A stretch of 64,000 bases of DNA, taken from Parafrankia elaeagni. Lineage in GTDB: Bacteria; Actinomycetota; Actinomycetes; Frankiales; Frankiaceae. A program made the translations under genes and the position numbers. The notes below the pieces were generated by a model. The model had not been told where the DNA came from, made no database searches, and saw only the letters and a list, made by a program, of their open reading frames with translations. The first letter of the stretch is position 1. The number at the start of each line of letters is the position of its first letter. Positions 8,867 to 16,655 of this stretch are shown piece by piece. The DNA is taken from positions 62,100 to 126,099 of the forward strand of contig NZ_KB893694.1 of the NCBI RefSeq assembly GCF_000374165.1, in the 5' to 3' direction.

Positions 8867-10066
8867 ATGTCCTCGCCCTCGGTGGCGCTCCTCCGGCGCC
8901 CCCGTCCGGTTGCGTTTGTCGTCGCGTTGGTTCTCGCGGGGCTGTTGCTCGCCCTGGTCGCCCTCTGGTTGCGCCGCGGCCCGATCGAGGACGACCTGGC
9001 CGATCGAGCGGCCGAGGCCGTCCGGGCGAGTGGTGCGGCCCGGGCCTGGGTCAGCGTCGACGGGCGGGACGTCGTGCTCCACGGCCGCTTCGACAGCACC
9101 GAGGAGGCGCGCCAGGCCCAGTCGGCGGCTGCCGTCTTCGGCGCCGGCTCCGTCCGGCTGGCCGGTGACGCGGTCGTCGCCGCCGAGCCCTCCCGCCCGC
9201 TGGTCATCGGGGTGAGCGGGGACGGCGGGGCCCCGTCCGGGCTGGCCCTGAGCGCCACCGTTCCGGACAGTGCGACCCGGGCCGACCTGCTCGGTTCCGC
9301 CGCGGACGCGTCCGGCGGCGCCGTCTCGGCGACCGTCACCGTCGATCCGCAGGTGGCCACTCCGGCCCTGGAGGCTCTCGGCGAGGTCGCCACGGCGCTG
9401 GGCCGGCAGGCCGGCGCGCGGTCGGTGACCATCGACGGCTCCTCGCTGGTCCTGCAGGGCGGGGCGCCCGACGCGGCCGCTCGCGCGACGATCGGTGCCG
9501 AGGTGCTGGCCGCGGTGCAGCCGTGGCTCCCGGGGGCCTCGCTGGACAACCGGCTGGCGGTCGGGGCCGGCGCCACCGTCGTGCTGGACCCGGAGACGGG
9601 CGTCGCCAGGCCGGCCGGCCAGGCAGCTGACCCCGCCACCGGCGGCAGCGCGACCGGCGGGACCGGCGGGACCGGCGCGACCGGCGCGACCGGCGGAACC
9701 GTTGACGGCACCCGTGCCGCGCTGCGGGTGGCGCTGGAGGGCGCGCGCCTGACCTTCGCCATCGATGACGCGACCCTGGACGCCGCCGTGCGCGCCGGCC
9801 TCGACAAGGTGGCCCGCGCGTTGCTTCCCGGTGATCTCACCGTTCTCGTCGGGGGCCACACGGACAGCACCGGTCCGCTCGCGCTCAACCAGGCGCTCTC
9901 GGTCGACCGGGCCAGCGCGGCCCGTGAGTACCTGGTGCTGCGGGGCGTGCCCGCGGAGCGGGTCCGGGCCGCCGGCTTCGGCCCGGACCGGCCGGTCGCC
10001 GACAACGCCACGATCTCCGGCCGGGCCGAGAACCGGCGGGTGGACGTCACCCCGCTCGCGGGCTGA
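8867..10066 (+). CDS. OmpA-domain cell envelope protein (ArfA-like)
   Basis: This 399-residue protein has one N-terminal membrane segment (about residues 16-36), an extracellular region with BON-like repeats (about 45-225), a Gly/Thr linker made of short repeats, and a C-terminal OmpA/MotB peptidoglycan-binding domain. That domain is marked by GGHTDSTGPLALNQALSVDR and a terminal AENRRVDV. The arrangement resembles mycobacterial ArfA (Rv0899), which has a membrane anchor, BON domains and OmpA domain. It probably links the membrane to peptidoglycan; pore activity cannot be judged from sequence. The ATG follows a CGGAGCACC ribosome binding site. Confidence 0.85.
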   Translation: MSSPSVALLRRPRPVAFVVALVLAGLLLALVALWLRRGPIEDDLADRAAEAVRASGAARAWVSVDGRDVVLHGRFDSTEEARQAQSAAAVFGAGSVRLAGDAVVAAEPSRPLVIGVSGDGGAPSGLALSATVPDSATRADLLGSAADASGGAVSATVTVDPQVATPALEALGEVATALGRQAGARSVTIDGSSLVLQGGAPDAAARATIGAEVLAAVQPWLPGASLDNRLAVGAGATVVLDPETGVARPAGQAADPATGGSATGGTGGTGATGATGGTVDGTRAALRVALEGARLTFAIDDATLDAAVRAGLDKVARALLPGDLTVLVGGHTDSTGPLALNQALSVDRASAAREYLVLRGVPAERVRAAGFGPDRPVADNATISGRAENRRVDVTPLAG

Positions 10067-10156
10067 GCCCCATCCCGCACCGATCGGCGGTGTGCCACCT
10101 TGAACAGCGGGCGATGATCGGGGATGGATCGGGCCTGGCGTGGTAGGTAGTGCGCT

Positions 10157-10558
10157 ATGGGCGAGAACAGTATGGGGCTGCATGAGCAGTCCGGAGCCCT
10201 CTCACCAGGAACGATCGACCGCCACCGGGCGATCGCGTCGCTGATGGAGGAGCTGGAGGCCGTCGACTGGTACGACCAGCGGGTCGAGGCGGCCACGGAC
10301 CCGGAGCTGGCCGCGCTGCTGGCGCACAACCGGGACGAGGAGAAGGAACACGCGGCGATGACGCTGGAGTGGCTGCGTCGCCGTGACCCGGTGCTGGACT
10401 CGCAACTGCGTACATACCTGTTCACCTCGGTTCCGGTGACGGAGGTCGAGGAGGTGGCGATGAGCGACGAGGGCCCTGACGGAGACGCCTCGGCGCGGGC
10501 CGCGGAGCCGTCGGACGGCTCGCTGGGGATCGGAAGCCTGAGAGGTGTGAGCGAGTGA
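10157..10558 (+). CDS. encapsulated ferritin-like cargo protein (EncFtn)
   Basis: The 133-residue protein is an encapsulin-associated ferritin, which oxidises Fe(II) inside the encapsulin shell. Residues matching the EncFtn ferroxidase centre are E32, E62 and H65, in MEELEAVDWYDQRV and HNRDEEKEHAAM, and W38/Y39 are also present. After the two helices comes an acidic flexible linker and then the C-terminal encapsulation peptide DGSLGIGSLRG, which docks the cargo on the shell's inner face. Its stop codon overlaps the start of the encapsulin gene (GTGA), so the two are translationally coupled. A second ATG at 10172 is an alternative start. Confidence 0.96.
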   Translation: MGENSMGLHEQSGALSPGTIDRHRAIASLMEELEAVDWYDQRVEAATDPELAALLAHNRDEEKEHAAMTLEWLRRRDPVLDSQLRTYLFTSVPVTEVEEVAMSDEGPDGDASARAAEPSDGSLGIGSLRGVSE

Positions 10559-11385
10559 ACCATCTACTGCGTGGCTATGCACCCGTGACCGAGGCGGGCT
10601 GGAAGGCCATCGACGACGAGGCCCGGGGGCGGCTGACGACGAACCTCGCCGCCCGCAAGCTGGTCGACTTCGCCGGTCCCCACGGCTGGTCCTATTCGGC
10701 CACCCCGCTCGGGCGGGTCGCTCCGCTGCAGTCGCAGCCCGGTGACGGTGTGCGCGCCCGGCTGCGCCAGGTGCTTCCCGTGATGGAGCTGCGGGCGCCG
10801 TTCACCGTCGACCGCGGAGAACTGGAGGCGATCGACCGGGGCGCCGACGACATCGACCTCTCCGGTCTGGAGGACGCGGCCCGGCGGGTGGCGGTGACCG
10901 AGAACTCGGTCGTCTTCCACGGCAATGCCGAGGCAGGCATCGTCGGCATCGCCGAGGCGTCCTCCCATCCCCCGCTGGAGCTGGGGGCGGACACCGACTC
11001 CTACCCGCGCACAGTCGCCAAGGCGGTCGCTCTGCTGCGCCGGGCCGGTATCGGCGGGCCGTACGGGCTGGCCGTCGACCCCGACGGCTACACCGCGATC
11101 CTGGAGGCGACCGAGCACGGTGGATACCTGCTGATCAGCCATCTCAAGCAGATTCTCGACGGCCCGGTGGTGCGGGCGCCGGGGATCCACGGCGCGGTGG
11201 TGCTGAGCCAGCGGGGCGGGGACTTCATCTTCGATTCCGGCCAGGACCTCTCCGCCGGCTACTCGTCCCACACGCTGGACGAGGTGGAGCTGTACCTGGA
11301 GGAGAGCTTCACCTTCCGGGTGACCGAACCGGACGCCGCGGTCGCACTGGTGCCCGGCGCCGACCGCCCGGCCAGCCAGGCCTGA
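10555..11385 (+). CDS. encapsulin nanocompartment shell protein
   Basis: This 276-residue HK97-fold protein is an encapsulin (linocin M18 family), expected to self-assemble into a small icosahedral shell around the EncFtn cargo. Family features include the N-terminal helix with LAPVTEAGWKAID-like sequence (here YAPVTEAGWKAIDDEAR), VAVTENSVVFHGNAEAGIVGI around residue 105-130, and a C-terminal SHTLDEVELYLEESFTFRV. Length is normal for a T=1 encapsulin. It is the second gene of a two-gene iron-storage operon, closed by a strong hairpin 17 bases downstream. Confidence 0.96.
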   Translation: MNHLLRGYAPVTEAGWKAIDDEARGRLTTNLAARKLVDFAGPHGWSYSATPLGRVAPLQSQPGDGVRARLRQVLPVMELRAPFTVDRGELEAIDRGADDIDLSGLEDAARRVAVTENSVVFHGNAEAGIVGIAEASSHPPLELGADTDSYPRTVAKAVALLRRAGIGGPYGLAVDPDGYTAILEATEHGGYLLISHLKQILDGPVVRAPGIHGAVVLSQRGGDFIFDSGQDLSAGYSSHTLDEVELYLEESFTFRVTEPDAAVALVPGADRPASQA

Positions 11386-11401
11386 GCGCCCGGCAGCGCC
11401 C

Positions 11402-11438
11402 GCGGACCGGATCCCGGCTCAGCCGGGATCCGGTCTGC
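11402..11438 (+). terminator. hairpin terminator after encapsulin operon
   Basis: A stem of 14 perfect pairs beginning GACCGGATCC, extended outward by a G-T and two more pairs, closes over the loop TCA. It lies just after the encapsulin stop and has no U tract, as is common in high-GC actinobacteria. Confidence 0.7.
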
Positions 11439-11705
11439 CCGCCTCGCCCCGGTAGCCGTGCGCGGGCACCTTGTTCGCACCGCCACGGAATGAGGCCCGC
11501 CTTGTTGCTCTGCGCATCAGGCCATCGCGGTCCGTGTGTGAGGTAGGTAAGGCTCTCTTGCGCACACCGTCCGTTCCGTGGCACTCTATCGATAAGGGAA
11601 GCCTTAGCTAAGCCTGAACCTCGGTGCGAAGGGGTCCCCCGGAACGGCAACGGTCCACTCTCTCGGTGGTTTCGGCCCCGACGACTCCGGGCGTGGTGAG
11701 GTGCG
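11439..11705. other. intergenic region upstream of bfd
   Basis: This gene-free stretch between the encapsulin operon and bfd is the probable bfd promoter region. It contains the two iron-box-like sites listed separately and locally lower GC around 11500-11620. No open frame with coding character was seen on either strand. Confidence 0.4.
11543..11622. promoter_or_regulatory. two candidate iron boxes (DtxR/IdeR/DmdR-like) upstream of bfd
   Basis: By eye, 11543-11561 (GTAGGTAAGGCTCTCTTGC) matches about 13 of 19 positions of the actinobacterial iron-box TTAGGTTAGGCTCACCTAA. The segment 11604-11622 matches the opposite strand of that consensus at about 12 positions and contains the short palindrome TTAGCTAA. 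The spacer between them is about 40 bases. Iron-dependent control of the adjacent ferredoxin and bacterioferritin genes would make sense, but both matches are imperfect. Confidence 0.4.
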
Positions 11706-11900
11706 GTGCTCGTCTGTTCATGCTTTGCTGTCTCCGACCGGACGCTACGTAGCGTGATTGCTTCGGGCGCCTGTGACACGGAGGAGATCGGTGCGAGGTG
11801 TGACGCCGGCACGGGGTGCGGCGGCTGCCTCGAGGAGATCGCCGACCTGCTCGACGAGGCGATGCCGCGTCGGCGTCGTCCGGTCGCCAGATCAGCCTAG
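11706..11900 (+). CDS. bfd: bacterioferritin-associated ferredoxin (Bfd)
   Basis: This 64-residue [2Fe-2S] protein has the Bfd ligand pattern: C4-x-C6 near the N-terminus (MLVCSCFAVSD) and C38-x2-C41 in GTGCGGCLEE. Bfd donates electrons to the haem of bacterioferritin so that stored iron is released as Fe(II). The bacterioferritin gene lies 203 bases downstream on the same strand, which supports the assignment. Two additional Cys, at about 23 and 32, are not known ligands in the family. The Arg-rich C-terminus is slightly long. Confidence 0.92.
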   Translation: MLVCSCFAVSDRTLRSVIASGACDTEEIGARCDAGTGCGGCLEEIADLLDEAMPRRRRPVARSA

Positions 11901-11973
11901 AGACCCACCGGGGCCTCCTGGGACGTGATCTCGGTGGGGTCGGTGCGGGTACCCGCGGCCGTCTGCGGGATCC

Positions 11974-11994
11974 GCCGCATGTTCACCATGCGGC
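11974..11994. repeat. small hairpin between bfd and bfr
   Basis: GCCGCATG and its complement CATGCGGC flank a 5-base loop. It could be an attenuating or RNA-stabilising stem between the two genes. Nothing else was identified in the 203-base spacer except the bfr ribosome binding site. Confidence 0.3.
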
Positions 11995-12103
11995 CTTCCG
12001 GCACGCCGGTCGAGGGTCTGCCCAGTCTGAGGGTGCCGCCGCCGCATATCCGCCGGGACGTTTCACGGGGGTCGCCGGGTGATATTGCTGGAGGTTACCG
12101 GCG

Positions 12104-12574
12104 GTGCGTGGCGACGAACAGATCGTCGAGAGGCTGAACGCGGTTCTGACGAATGAGCTGACCGCCGTCAACCAGTACTTCCTGCATTCGAGAATGCAGC
12201 GGAACTGGGGATACAAGCACATTTCCGAGCACTACTACCATGAGTCGATCGACGAGATGAAGCACGCCGATCGACTCATCCACCGGGTGCTCTACCTCGG
12301 TGGTCTGCCGAACCTCCAGCGACTGCACACCCTGCGCATCGGGGAGACGGTTCCCGAGCAGCTGACCCTCGACCGTACGCACGAGACCGAGGCGGTGGAC
12401 CTGCTCCGGGAGTCGATCGCACTGTTCCGGACAAAGGGCGACGTCGGATCGGCCGTGCTCCTCGAGGAGATCCTCACATCCGAGGAGGAGCACATCGACT
12501 GGCTCGACGCGCAGCTCGAACTCATCTCCCAGCTCGGCGCCACGGAGTACCTGTCCCAGCAGATCCGCGACTGA
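12104..12574 (+). CDS. bfr: bacterioferritin
   Basis: This 156-residue haem-containing ferritin forms a 24-mer cage that oxidises and stores iron. The ferroxidase ligands E18, E51 and H54 are visible (LTNELTAVNQY; ESIDEMKHADR) along with the second-half ExxH set in TSEEEHIDWLD. M52 is in the position of the haem-binding Met. Length is standard. The GTG start has a GGAGG ten bases upstream. It follows bfd and stands next to the encapsulin/EncFtn operon, so two different ferritin systems are side by side. Confidence 0.96.
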   Translation: MRGDEQIVERLNAVLTNELTAVNQYFLHSRMQRNWGYKHISEHYYHESIDEMKHADRLIHRVLYLGGLPNLQRLHTLRIGETVPEQLTLDRTHETEAVDLLRESIALFRTKGDVGSAVLLEEILTSEEEHIDWLDAQLELISQLGATEYLSQQIRD

Positions 12575-12592
12575 CCGACGGTGCCGGTGGCC

Positions 12593-12644
12593 GGCCTCGA
12601 CCGCCGGCCTCGACCGCCGGCCTCGACCGCCGGCCTTGACCGTC
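12593..12644. repeat. 13-bp tandem repeat, four copies
   Basis: Three exact copies of GGCCTCGACCGCC are followed by a fourth copy with two changes (GGCCTTGACCGTC). The array lies in the spacer between bacterioferritin and the DUF2630 gene. The function is unknown; slippage-generated repeats are common in such GC-rich spacers. Confidence 0.85.
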
Positions 12645-12661
12645 GACCCCAGCCACCGGCT

Positions 12662-12693
12662 GCGGCCCGGGACCGACTGGTGCCCCGGGCCGC
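12662..12693 (+). terminator. GC-rich hairpin after bfr
   Basis: A 10-bp perfect stem (GCGGCCCGGG and its complement) encloses 12 bases. It lies between bacterioferritin and the DUF2630 gene and may end the bfr transcript. It has no U tract. Confidence 0.45.
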
Positions 12694-12713
12694 GGCATGG
12701 TTGGCTGAGGCCG

Positions 12714-12959
12714 GTGGACGACAAAGCGATCTTCACGCGCATCGACTCGCTGGTGGCGGAGGAGCACGAGCTGCGCTCCCGGCGCAGCAGCGGCCAGATC
12801 GACTCCGACGCGGAGACCGACCGCCTCACCGAACTCGAGGAGACCCTCGACCAGTGCTGGGATCTGCTGCGCCGCCGCCGCGCGGCCCGGGATGCCGGCG
12901 AGGACCCGGACGAGGCCCGCGCCGGCTCCAGTACCCAGGTCGAGGGCTACCTGCAGTAA
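12714..12959 (+). CDS. DUF2630 family small protein
   Basis: The 81-residue product matches the DUF2630 pattern: N-terminal VDDKAIFTRIDSLVAEEHEL, a central acidic heptad-like helix LTELEETLDQCWDLLRRRRA, and a C-terminal VEGYLQ. It is probably an all-helical, cytosolic protein. The function of the family is unknown. The GTG start is chosen because family homology begins with it; the upstream in-frame extension is low-complexity. It converges on the alpha/beta hydrolase gene across a small GC-rich palindrome at 12985-12999. Confidence 0.85.
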   Translation: MDDKAIFTRIDSLVAEEHELRSRRSSGQIDSDAETDRLTELEETLDQCWDLLRRRRAARDAGEDPDEARAGSSTQVEGYLQ

Positions 12960-13020
12960 CGCCGGGTCCGAGCCGCCGGCGCCCGGCCGCCAGGCGGCCA
13001 GGCGGCGGAGGGCTGTGGGC

Positions 13021-14586
13021 TCAGTGCCCGAGCAGGGCGGCGGCATCCTCCGGGAGGAGAAAGCCACCGTCGACGCCGGCCTGGGTCGCCTCCGCCAGCC
13101 GTTGCTCGTAGCTGCCCAGATCGGGGTAGAGCTGGGCCAGCCGCTCGCCGTCCAACGGCGTGGTCGCCCCGAACAGGACGCACAGCCCCTCACCCTCCCC
13201 TGACAGGGTCGCGGTGGGCACGTCCAGCGCAGGCAGGCGCACACCGCCGAGCGCGTTGCCGTCCTCGTCGCGGGCGATGCGGCCGTCCGGTGTGGTGGTG
13301 ATCCTCGGCGCCTGCGGCGGGGGGGTGCCGTCCCGCGCCCACCGGGCCAGGAGCCGCACGGCGCTGTTCATCACCAGGTACTGGGGAGCGTCGTTGACCG
13401 GCTGGGCACAGTCCTTGCCGCTGGACGAGTTCAGCTCCCGCGCCATCAGCGGGTCGACGAAGTCCATGACGAAGCGGTCCAGATGGGCGGTGCCGGCCAC
13501 CTCCCACGTCCGCAGGTACGCGGTGTCGGGCTGGCGGGCGTCCAGGTAGGTGAACGGACCCGCCCGCACATCGCTCTCAGCCTCCACGACCAGTACCGGG
13601 ACGTCCAGATCAGTGCGGATCAGGGTCGGGCGCATCGAGTCCTGGGCGTCCGCCGACGAGTCACCGAGCGGCGCCGCGTACGGGCCCCGGCTGTGCACCA
13701 GAAACCCGTCGAACCGGTCGGCCGGCGGGACCAGCGGATGCACGGCGTTGAGGTAGGCGAGGAGCCGGGCCGCCGACTGCGACTCGCCGTCCGCCAGCAC
13801 CGTCGCGACCGGGAGGCCGCGCAGCGGTCCGTCCGGGTTCCGCACCGCCCGCGCGGCATCGGTGAAGATGTCGTACGAATAGGCGTCGCCGGGATGGCTC
13901 AGCGACCCGTAACGCGCTCGGTCCCAGGCCCGCAGGCCGAGGAGGCCGTTCACGCCGACGGACTGCGCGGACACCCCGACCCAGGCATAGCCGCCGCGGA
14001 CCAGCTCCTGGTGGGCGTACCCGAAGTCGGTCGGGGTCTCCGTGGTGGCGGTGACGTTGAGCCATTCGACGACGACGGTGCCGTTGAACCGCGCCGGGTC
14101 GCGCGGTCGCTCGATCAGCAGCCTCGTCCGGTACGGGGCGGGCTCGCCGGGGGAGGCCTGCCAGTAGCCGTCGGCGGAGCGGGCACCGGCGGTCCGGTAG
14201 GGGCGGGCCTCGCCTTCGAGCTGGTACTCGCTCTCCTCGTAGCCGGCGGCGGCCACGGCGGTGACCGGGGGGATGACGAGGGACAGGAACGGATGTCCCC
14301 GCAGACCGCCGGTGATCGGGGTCGTCACCGGAGCGGCCCGCTCCACGGCCGAAGGCTCCGCAGCCGAAGGCTCGGCGGCCGCCAGCACGGCCGCGGGCGG
14401 GTCGCCGGGGGAGGCCGGTGGTGGGGGCGCCGCGGGGCCCGCGGGCAGGCAGAAGGCGGCGGCGAGCGCCGCTGTGGTCAGGGTCGCGGTGGCCAGGAAT
14501 CCGACGAACCGGCGCCCGATAGCAGGGGGGCGGCCGGCTGAGCGGCGGAGCCGACGGGTGCCGACGGGGGTCCGGGTCGGACGCAC
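13021..14586 (-). CDS. secreted alpha/beta hydrolase domain protein
   Basis: The 521-residue protein starts with an Arg-rich n-region and a hydrophobic signal segment (about residues 25-52), so it is probably exported. The body resembles the large alpha/beta hydrolase-domain family found in actinobacteria. It has RFNGTVVVEWLNVTA in the core strand region, VGVSAQSVGV, and a candidate nucleophile elbow LADGESQSAARLLAYLNA with the Ser in GESQS; a catalytic His is likely in GTAHLDRF. Substrates of this family are unknown. The GTG start is supported by a GAGGAG ribosome binding site. Confidence 0.8.
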   Translation of the reverse strand: MRPTRTPVGTRRLRRSAGRPPAIGRRFVGFLATATLTTAALAAAFCLPAGPAAPPPPASPGDPPAAVLAAAEPSAAEPSAVERAAPVTTPITGGLRGHPFLSLVIPPVTAVAAAGYEESEYQLEGEARPYRTAGARSADGYWQASPGEPAPYRTRLLIERPRDPARFNGTVVVEWLNVTATTETPTDFGYAHQELVRGGYAWVGVSAQSVGVNGLLGLRAWDRARYGSLSHPGDAYSYDIFTDAARAVRNPDGPLRGLPVATVLADGESQSAARLLAYLNAVHPLVPPADRFDGFLVHSRGPYAAPLGDSSADAQDSMRPTLIRTDLDVPVLVVEAESDVRAGPFTYLDARQPDTAYLRTWEVAGTAHLDRFVMDFVDPLMARELNSSSGKDCAQPVNDAPQYLVMNSAVRLLARWARDGTPPPQAPRITTTPDGRIARDEDGNALGGVRLPALDVPTATLSGEGEGLCVLFGATTPLDGERLAQLYPDLGSYEQRLAEATQAGVDGGFLLPEDAAALLGH

Positions 14587-14854
14587 GGGAGCTCCTCGAC
14601 TCGTCTTGGTGGTCGCCGTTGGCGCGCGCAGCGTAACGGGCGACCACCCGCAAATCGGGCTGCCGTTCTCCGGTCGGGGCGTGGCGTTCCTACGGGTTTG
14701 CCCGAACGGTCAGTCGTCGTCCTCGCCGTGCCCTCCGTCCTCTCCGGCACCCGCCCATCCGGCGAAGCTCACTGCCCCGAACGGACCGCGCGGCCTCCGG
14801 ACGGACCGAACGGCCGCCGACCGCGACGAGCGGCCAGGGAAGGCCTGAGGGTGA

Positions 14855-15508
14855 TCAGGCCTTCCCGGGCGGAGGTGGAGGCGGAGAGCAGGCCAGGGTG
14901 CGCAGCAGAGTGAAGGTGTCGCGGATCAGGTTCGGCAGGTCCCGCTGGTCGTCGCCACCGCCACCGTCATCACTGTGGGCGTTGCCGCGGGCTTCTCGGT
15001 CATCGGTGTGCCCGCCGCCGATCCAGCGCGCGAACGCGATCCTGAAGACCGCCATCCCCGCCTCCCCGGCGAGACCGGCGTCCGGGTCCACGACGCCGCG
15101 ACGGCGCAGCGCCTCCGCTGTCGCCGCGGCGAGCGACGCGAGTTTGAGCAGCTCACGTTCCTGAAGACTCGGATTGGCATCGATCACGAGCTGGCGCTGC
15201 CGGGCGTGCTCGCGACGCTCCTCGGGGAAGAAGGTGGCCAGGGCGTCGAGGGCTGCCCCCATCGCGTCCATGGCCCCCGCTGCGGCGGGGGCGCCGGTGA
15301 CTGCGTTCATCAGAAGCTCGCGAAGCAGGTCCTCGTTCCCGAAGAGGACCTCGCGCTTGTCGGCGAAGTGCCGGAAGAAGGTCCGCTCGGTCAGCCCGGC
15401 CCGCGCGGCGATCTCCGCGACGGCCGTCCGGTCGAAGCCGCGTTCCCGGTAGAGCTCCAGCGCCGCCTGCGTCAGGCGGCTGCGTGCGTCGGGGGCCCAG
15501 CGGCTCAT
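14855..15508 (-). CDS. TetR family transcriptional regulator
   Basis: This 217-residue repressor has a TetR helix-turn-helix in its first 50 residues (AALELYRERGFDRTAVAEIA then AGLTERTFFRHFADKREVLF). The ligand-binding domain ends in a disordered Asp/Gly- and Pro-rich tail. It is divergent from an SDR-type oxidoreductase gene, and two nearly identical palindromes occupy the shared promoter region. It therefore most likely represses itself and the oxidoreductase until a ligand binds. The inducer is unknown. Confidence 0.93.
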   Translation of the reverse strand: MSRWAPDARSRLTQAALELYRERGFDRTAVAEIAARAGLTERTFFRHFADKREVLFGNEDLLRELLMNAVTGAPAAAGAMDAMGAALDALATFFPEERREHARQRQLVIDANPSLQERELLKLASLAAATAEALRRRGVVDPDAGLAGEAGMAVFRIAFARWIGGGHTDDREARGNAHSDDGGGGDDQRDLPNLIRDTFTLLRTLACSPPPPPPGKA

Positions 15509-15525
15509 ATCTGTGATCGTAGGCC

Positions 15526-15575
15526 ATGTCAGCAACTGACATCGCCGTGCTAGGGTCATGTCAGTTGCTGACATG
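15526..15575. promoter_or_regulatory. twin TetR operators in divergent promoter
   Basis: Two palindromes share the arm ATGTCAG/CTGACAT. Site 1 (15526-15542) has the centre CAA, and site 2 (15557-15575) has the centre TTG and one extra pair on each arm. Their centres are 32 bp apart, about three helical turns, so two dimers could bind the same DNA face. A TAGGGT hexamer between the sites may be the -10 of the rightward promoter. They are very probably the binding sites of the adjacent TetR regulator. Confidence 0.8.
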
Positions 15576-15659
15576 CCCCCCCTGGCCGGCGCCGCGGTCA
15601 TCCCCGCGGCCCACCCGACGCGACCAGGCAGGCCGATCGAACCCGTCCGGAGGTCTCTC

Positions 15660-16580
15660 ATGCGTGTCCTCGTCACCGGCGCATCCGGTTTCATCGGCTC
15701 GGCCGTGGTGCCCGAGCTGCTCGCCGCCGGCCACCAGGTCGTCGGCCTCGCCCGTTCGGACGACTCCGCCGCCGCGATCGCCGCCGCCGGCGCCCAGGTG
15801 CACCGCGGCTCCCTCGACGACCTCGACAGCCTGAGGACCGGAGCGGCCGACTCCGACGGCGTCATCCACCTCGCGTTCATCCACGACTTCGCCGACTTCG
15901 ACGGCGCCGCCAGGACGGACCGCCGCGCCATCGACACCTTCGGGGCGGCCCTGGCAGGCTCCGACCGTCCCCTCGTCATCGCCTCCGGCGTGCTCGGCCT
16001 GGCTCCGGGCCGGGTCGCCACCGAGCAGGACAGGCCCGACCTGACCGCCGGCGGCATGGCGGCACACCGGGGCGCGAACGCGCAGGCCGCACTCGCCCTG
16101 GCCGAGAAGGGCGTCCGGTCGTCGGTCCTGCGCCTTCCCCCGACCGTGCACGGAGCGGGTGACCACGGGTTCGTCGCGACGGCGGTGGACGTCGCCCGGC
16201 AGCGCGGCGCCTCCGGCTATGTCGGTGACGGCGCGAACCGCTGGCCGGCCGTGCACCGGCTCGACGCCGCCCGCCTGTTCCGGCTGGCCGTCGAGAAGGC
16301 CCCCGCCGGGTCGGTGCTGCACGGCATCGCGGACGAGGGCGTCCCCGTCCGCGCCCTCGCCGAGGTCATCGGCCGGCACCTCGGCCTGCCCACGGTCGCG
16401 GTACCGCCGGAGCGGGCGGCCGAGCACTTCGGCTGGCTGGGGCCGCTCCTCGCGGCCGACGCACCGGCCTCCAGCACCCTCACCCGGAAACTGCTCGACT
16501 GGAACCCGAGCGCCCCCGACCTCCTGGCCGACCTCGACGAGGGCCACTACTTCCTCGACCGCACGGCGTCGCCCTCGTAG
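15660..16580 (+). CDS. extended SDR / NAD-dependent epimerase-like oxidoreductase
   Basis: This 306-residue Rossmann-fold protein begins MRVLVTGASGFIGSAVVPEL, with the extended-SDR nucleotide-binding GxxGxxG at about residues 7-13. The usual YxxxK catalytic pair is not evident; the corresponding stretch reads MAAHRGANAQAALALAEKG, so it may be an atypical SDR that acts as a reductase, sensor or binding protein. The C-terminal half (HRLDAARLFRLAVE) is typical of sugar-epimerase-like atypical SDRs. The ATG has a GGAGG site. Its divergent TetR neighbour probably controls it. Confidence 0.85.
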   Translation: MRVLVTGASGFIGSAVVPELLAAGHQVVGLARSDDSAAAIAAAGAQVHRGSLDDLDSLRTGAADSDGVIHLAFIHDFADFDGAARTDRRAIDTFGAALAGSDRPLVIASGVLGLAPGRVATEQDRPDLTAGGMAAHRGANAQAALALAEKGVRSSVLRLPPTVHGAGDHGFVATAVDVARQRGASGYVGDGANRWPAVHRLDAARLFRLAVEKAPAGSVLHGIADEGVPVRALAEVIGRHLGLPTVAVPPERAAEHFGWLGPLLAADAPASSTLTRKLLDWNPSAPDLLADLDEGHYFLDRTASPS

Positions 16581-16655
16581 CCGGGCAGCTGTCGGCACAG
16601 GGTGGCGGTATCCGCCTGGCCGGCGGTGCCGTTCGGACGGGTGGCAGTGGTGGGG

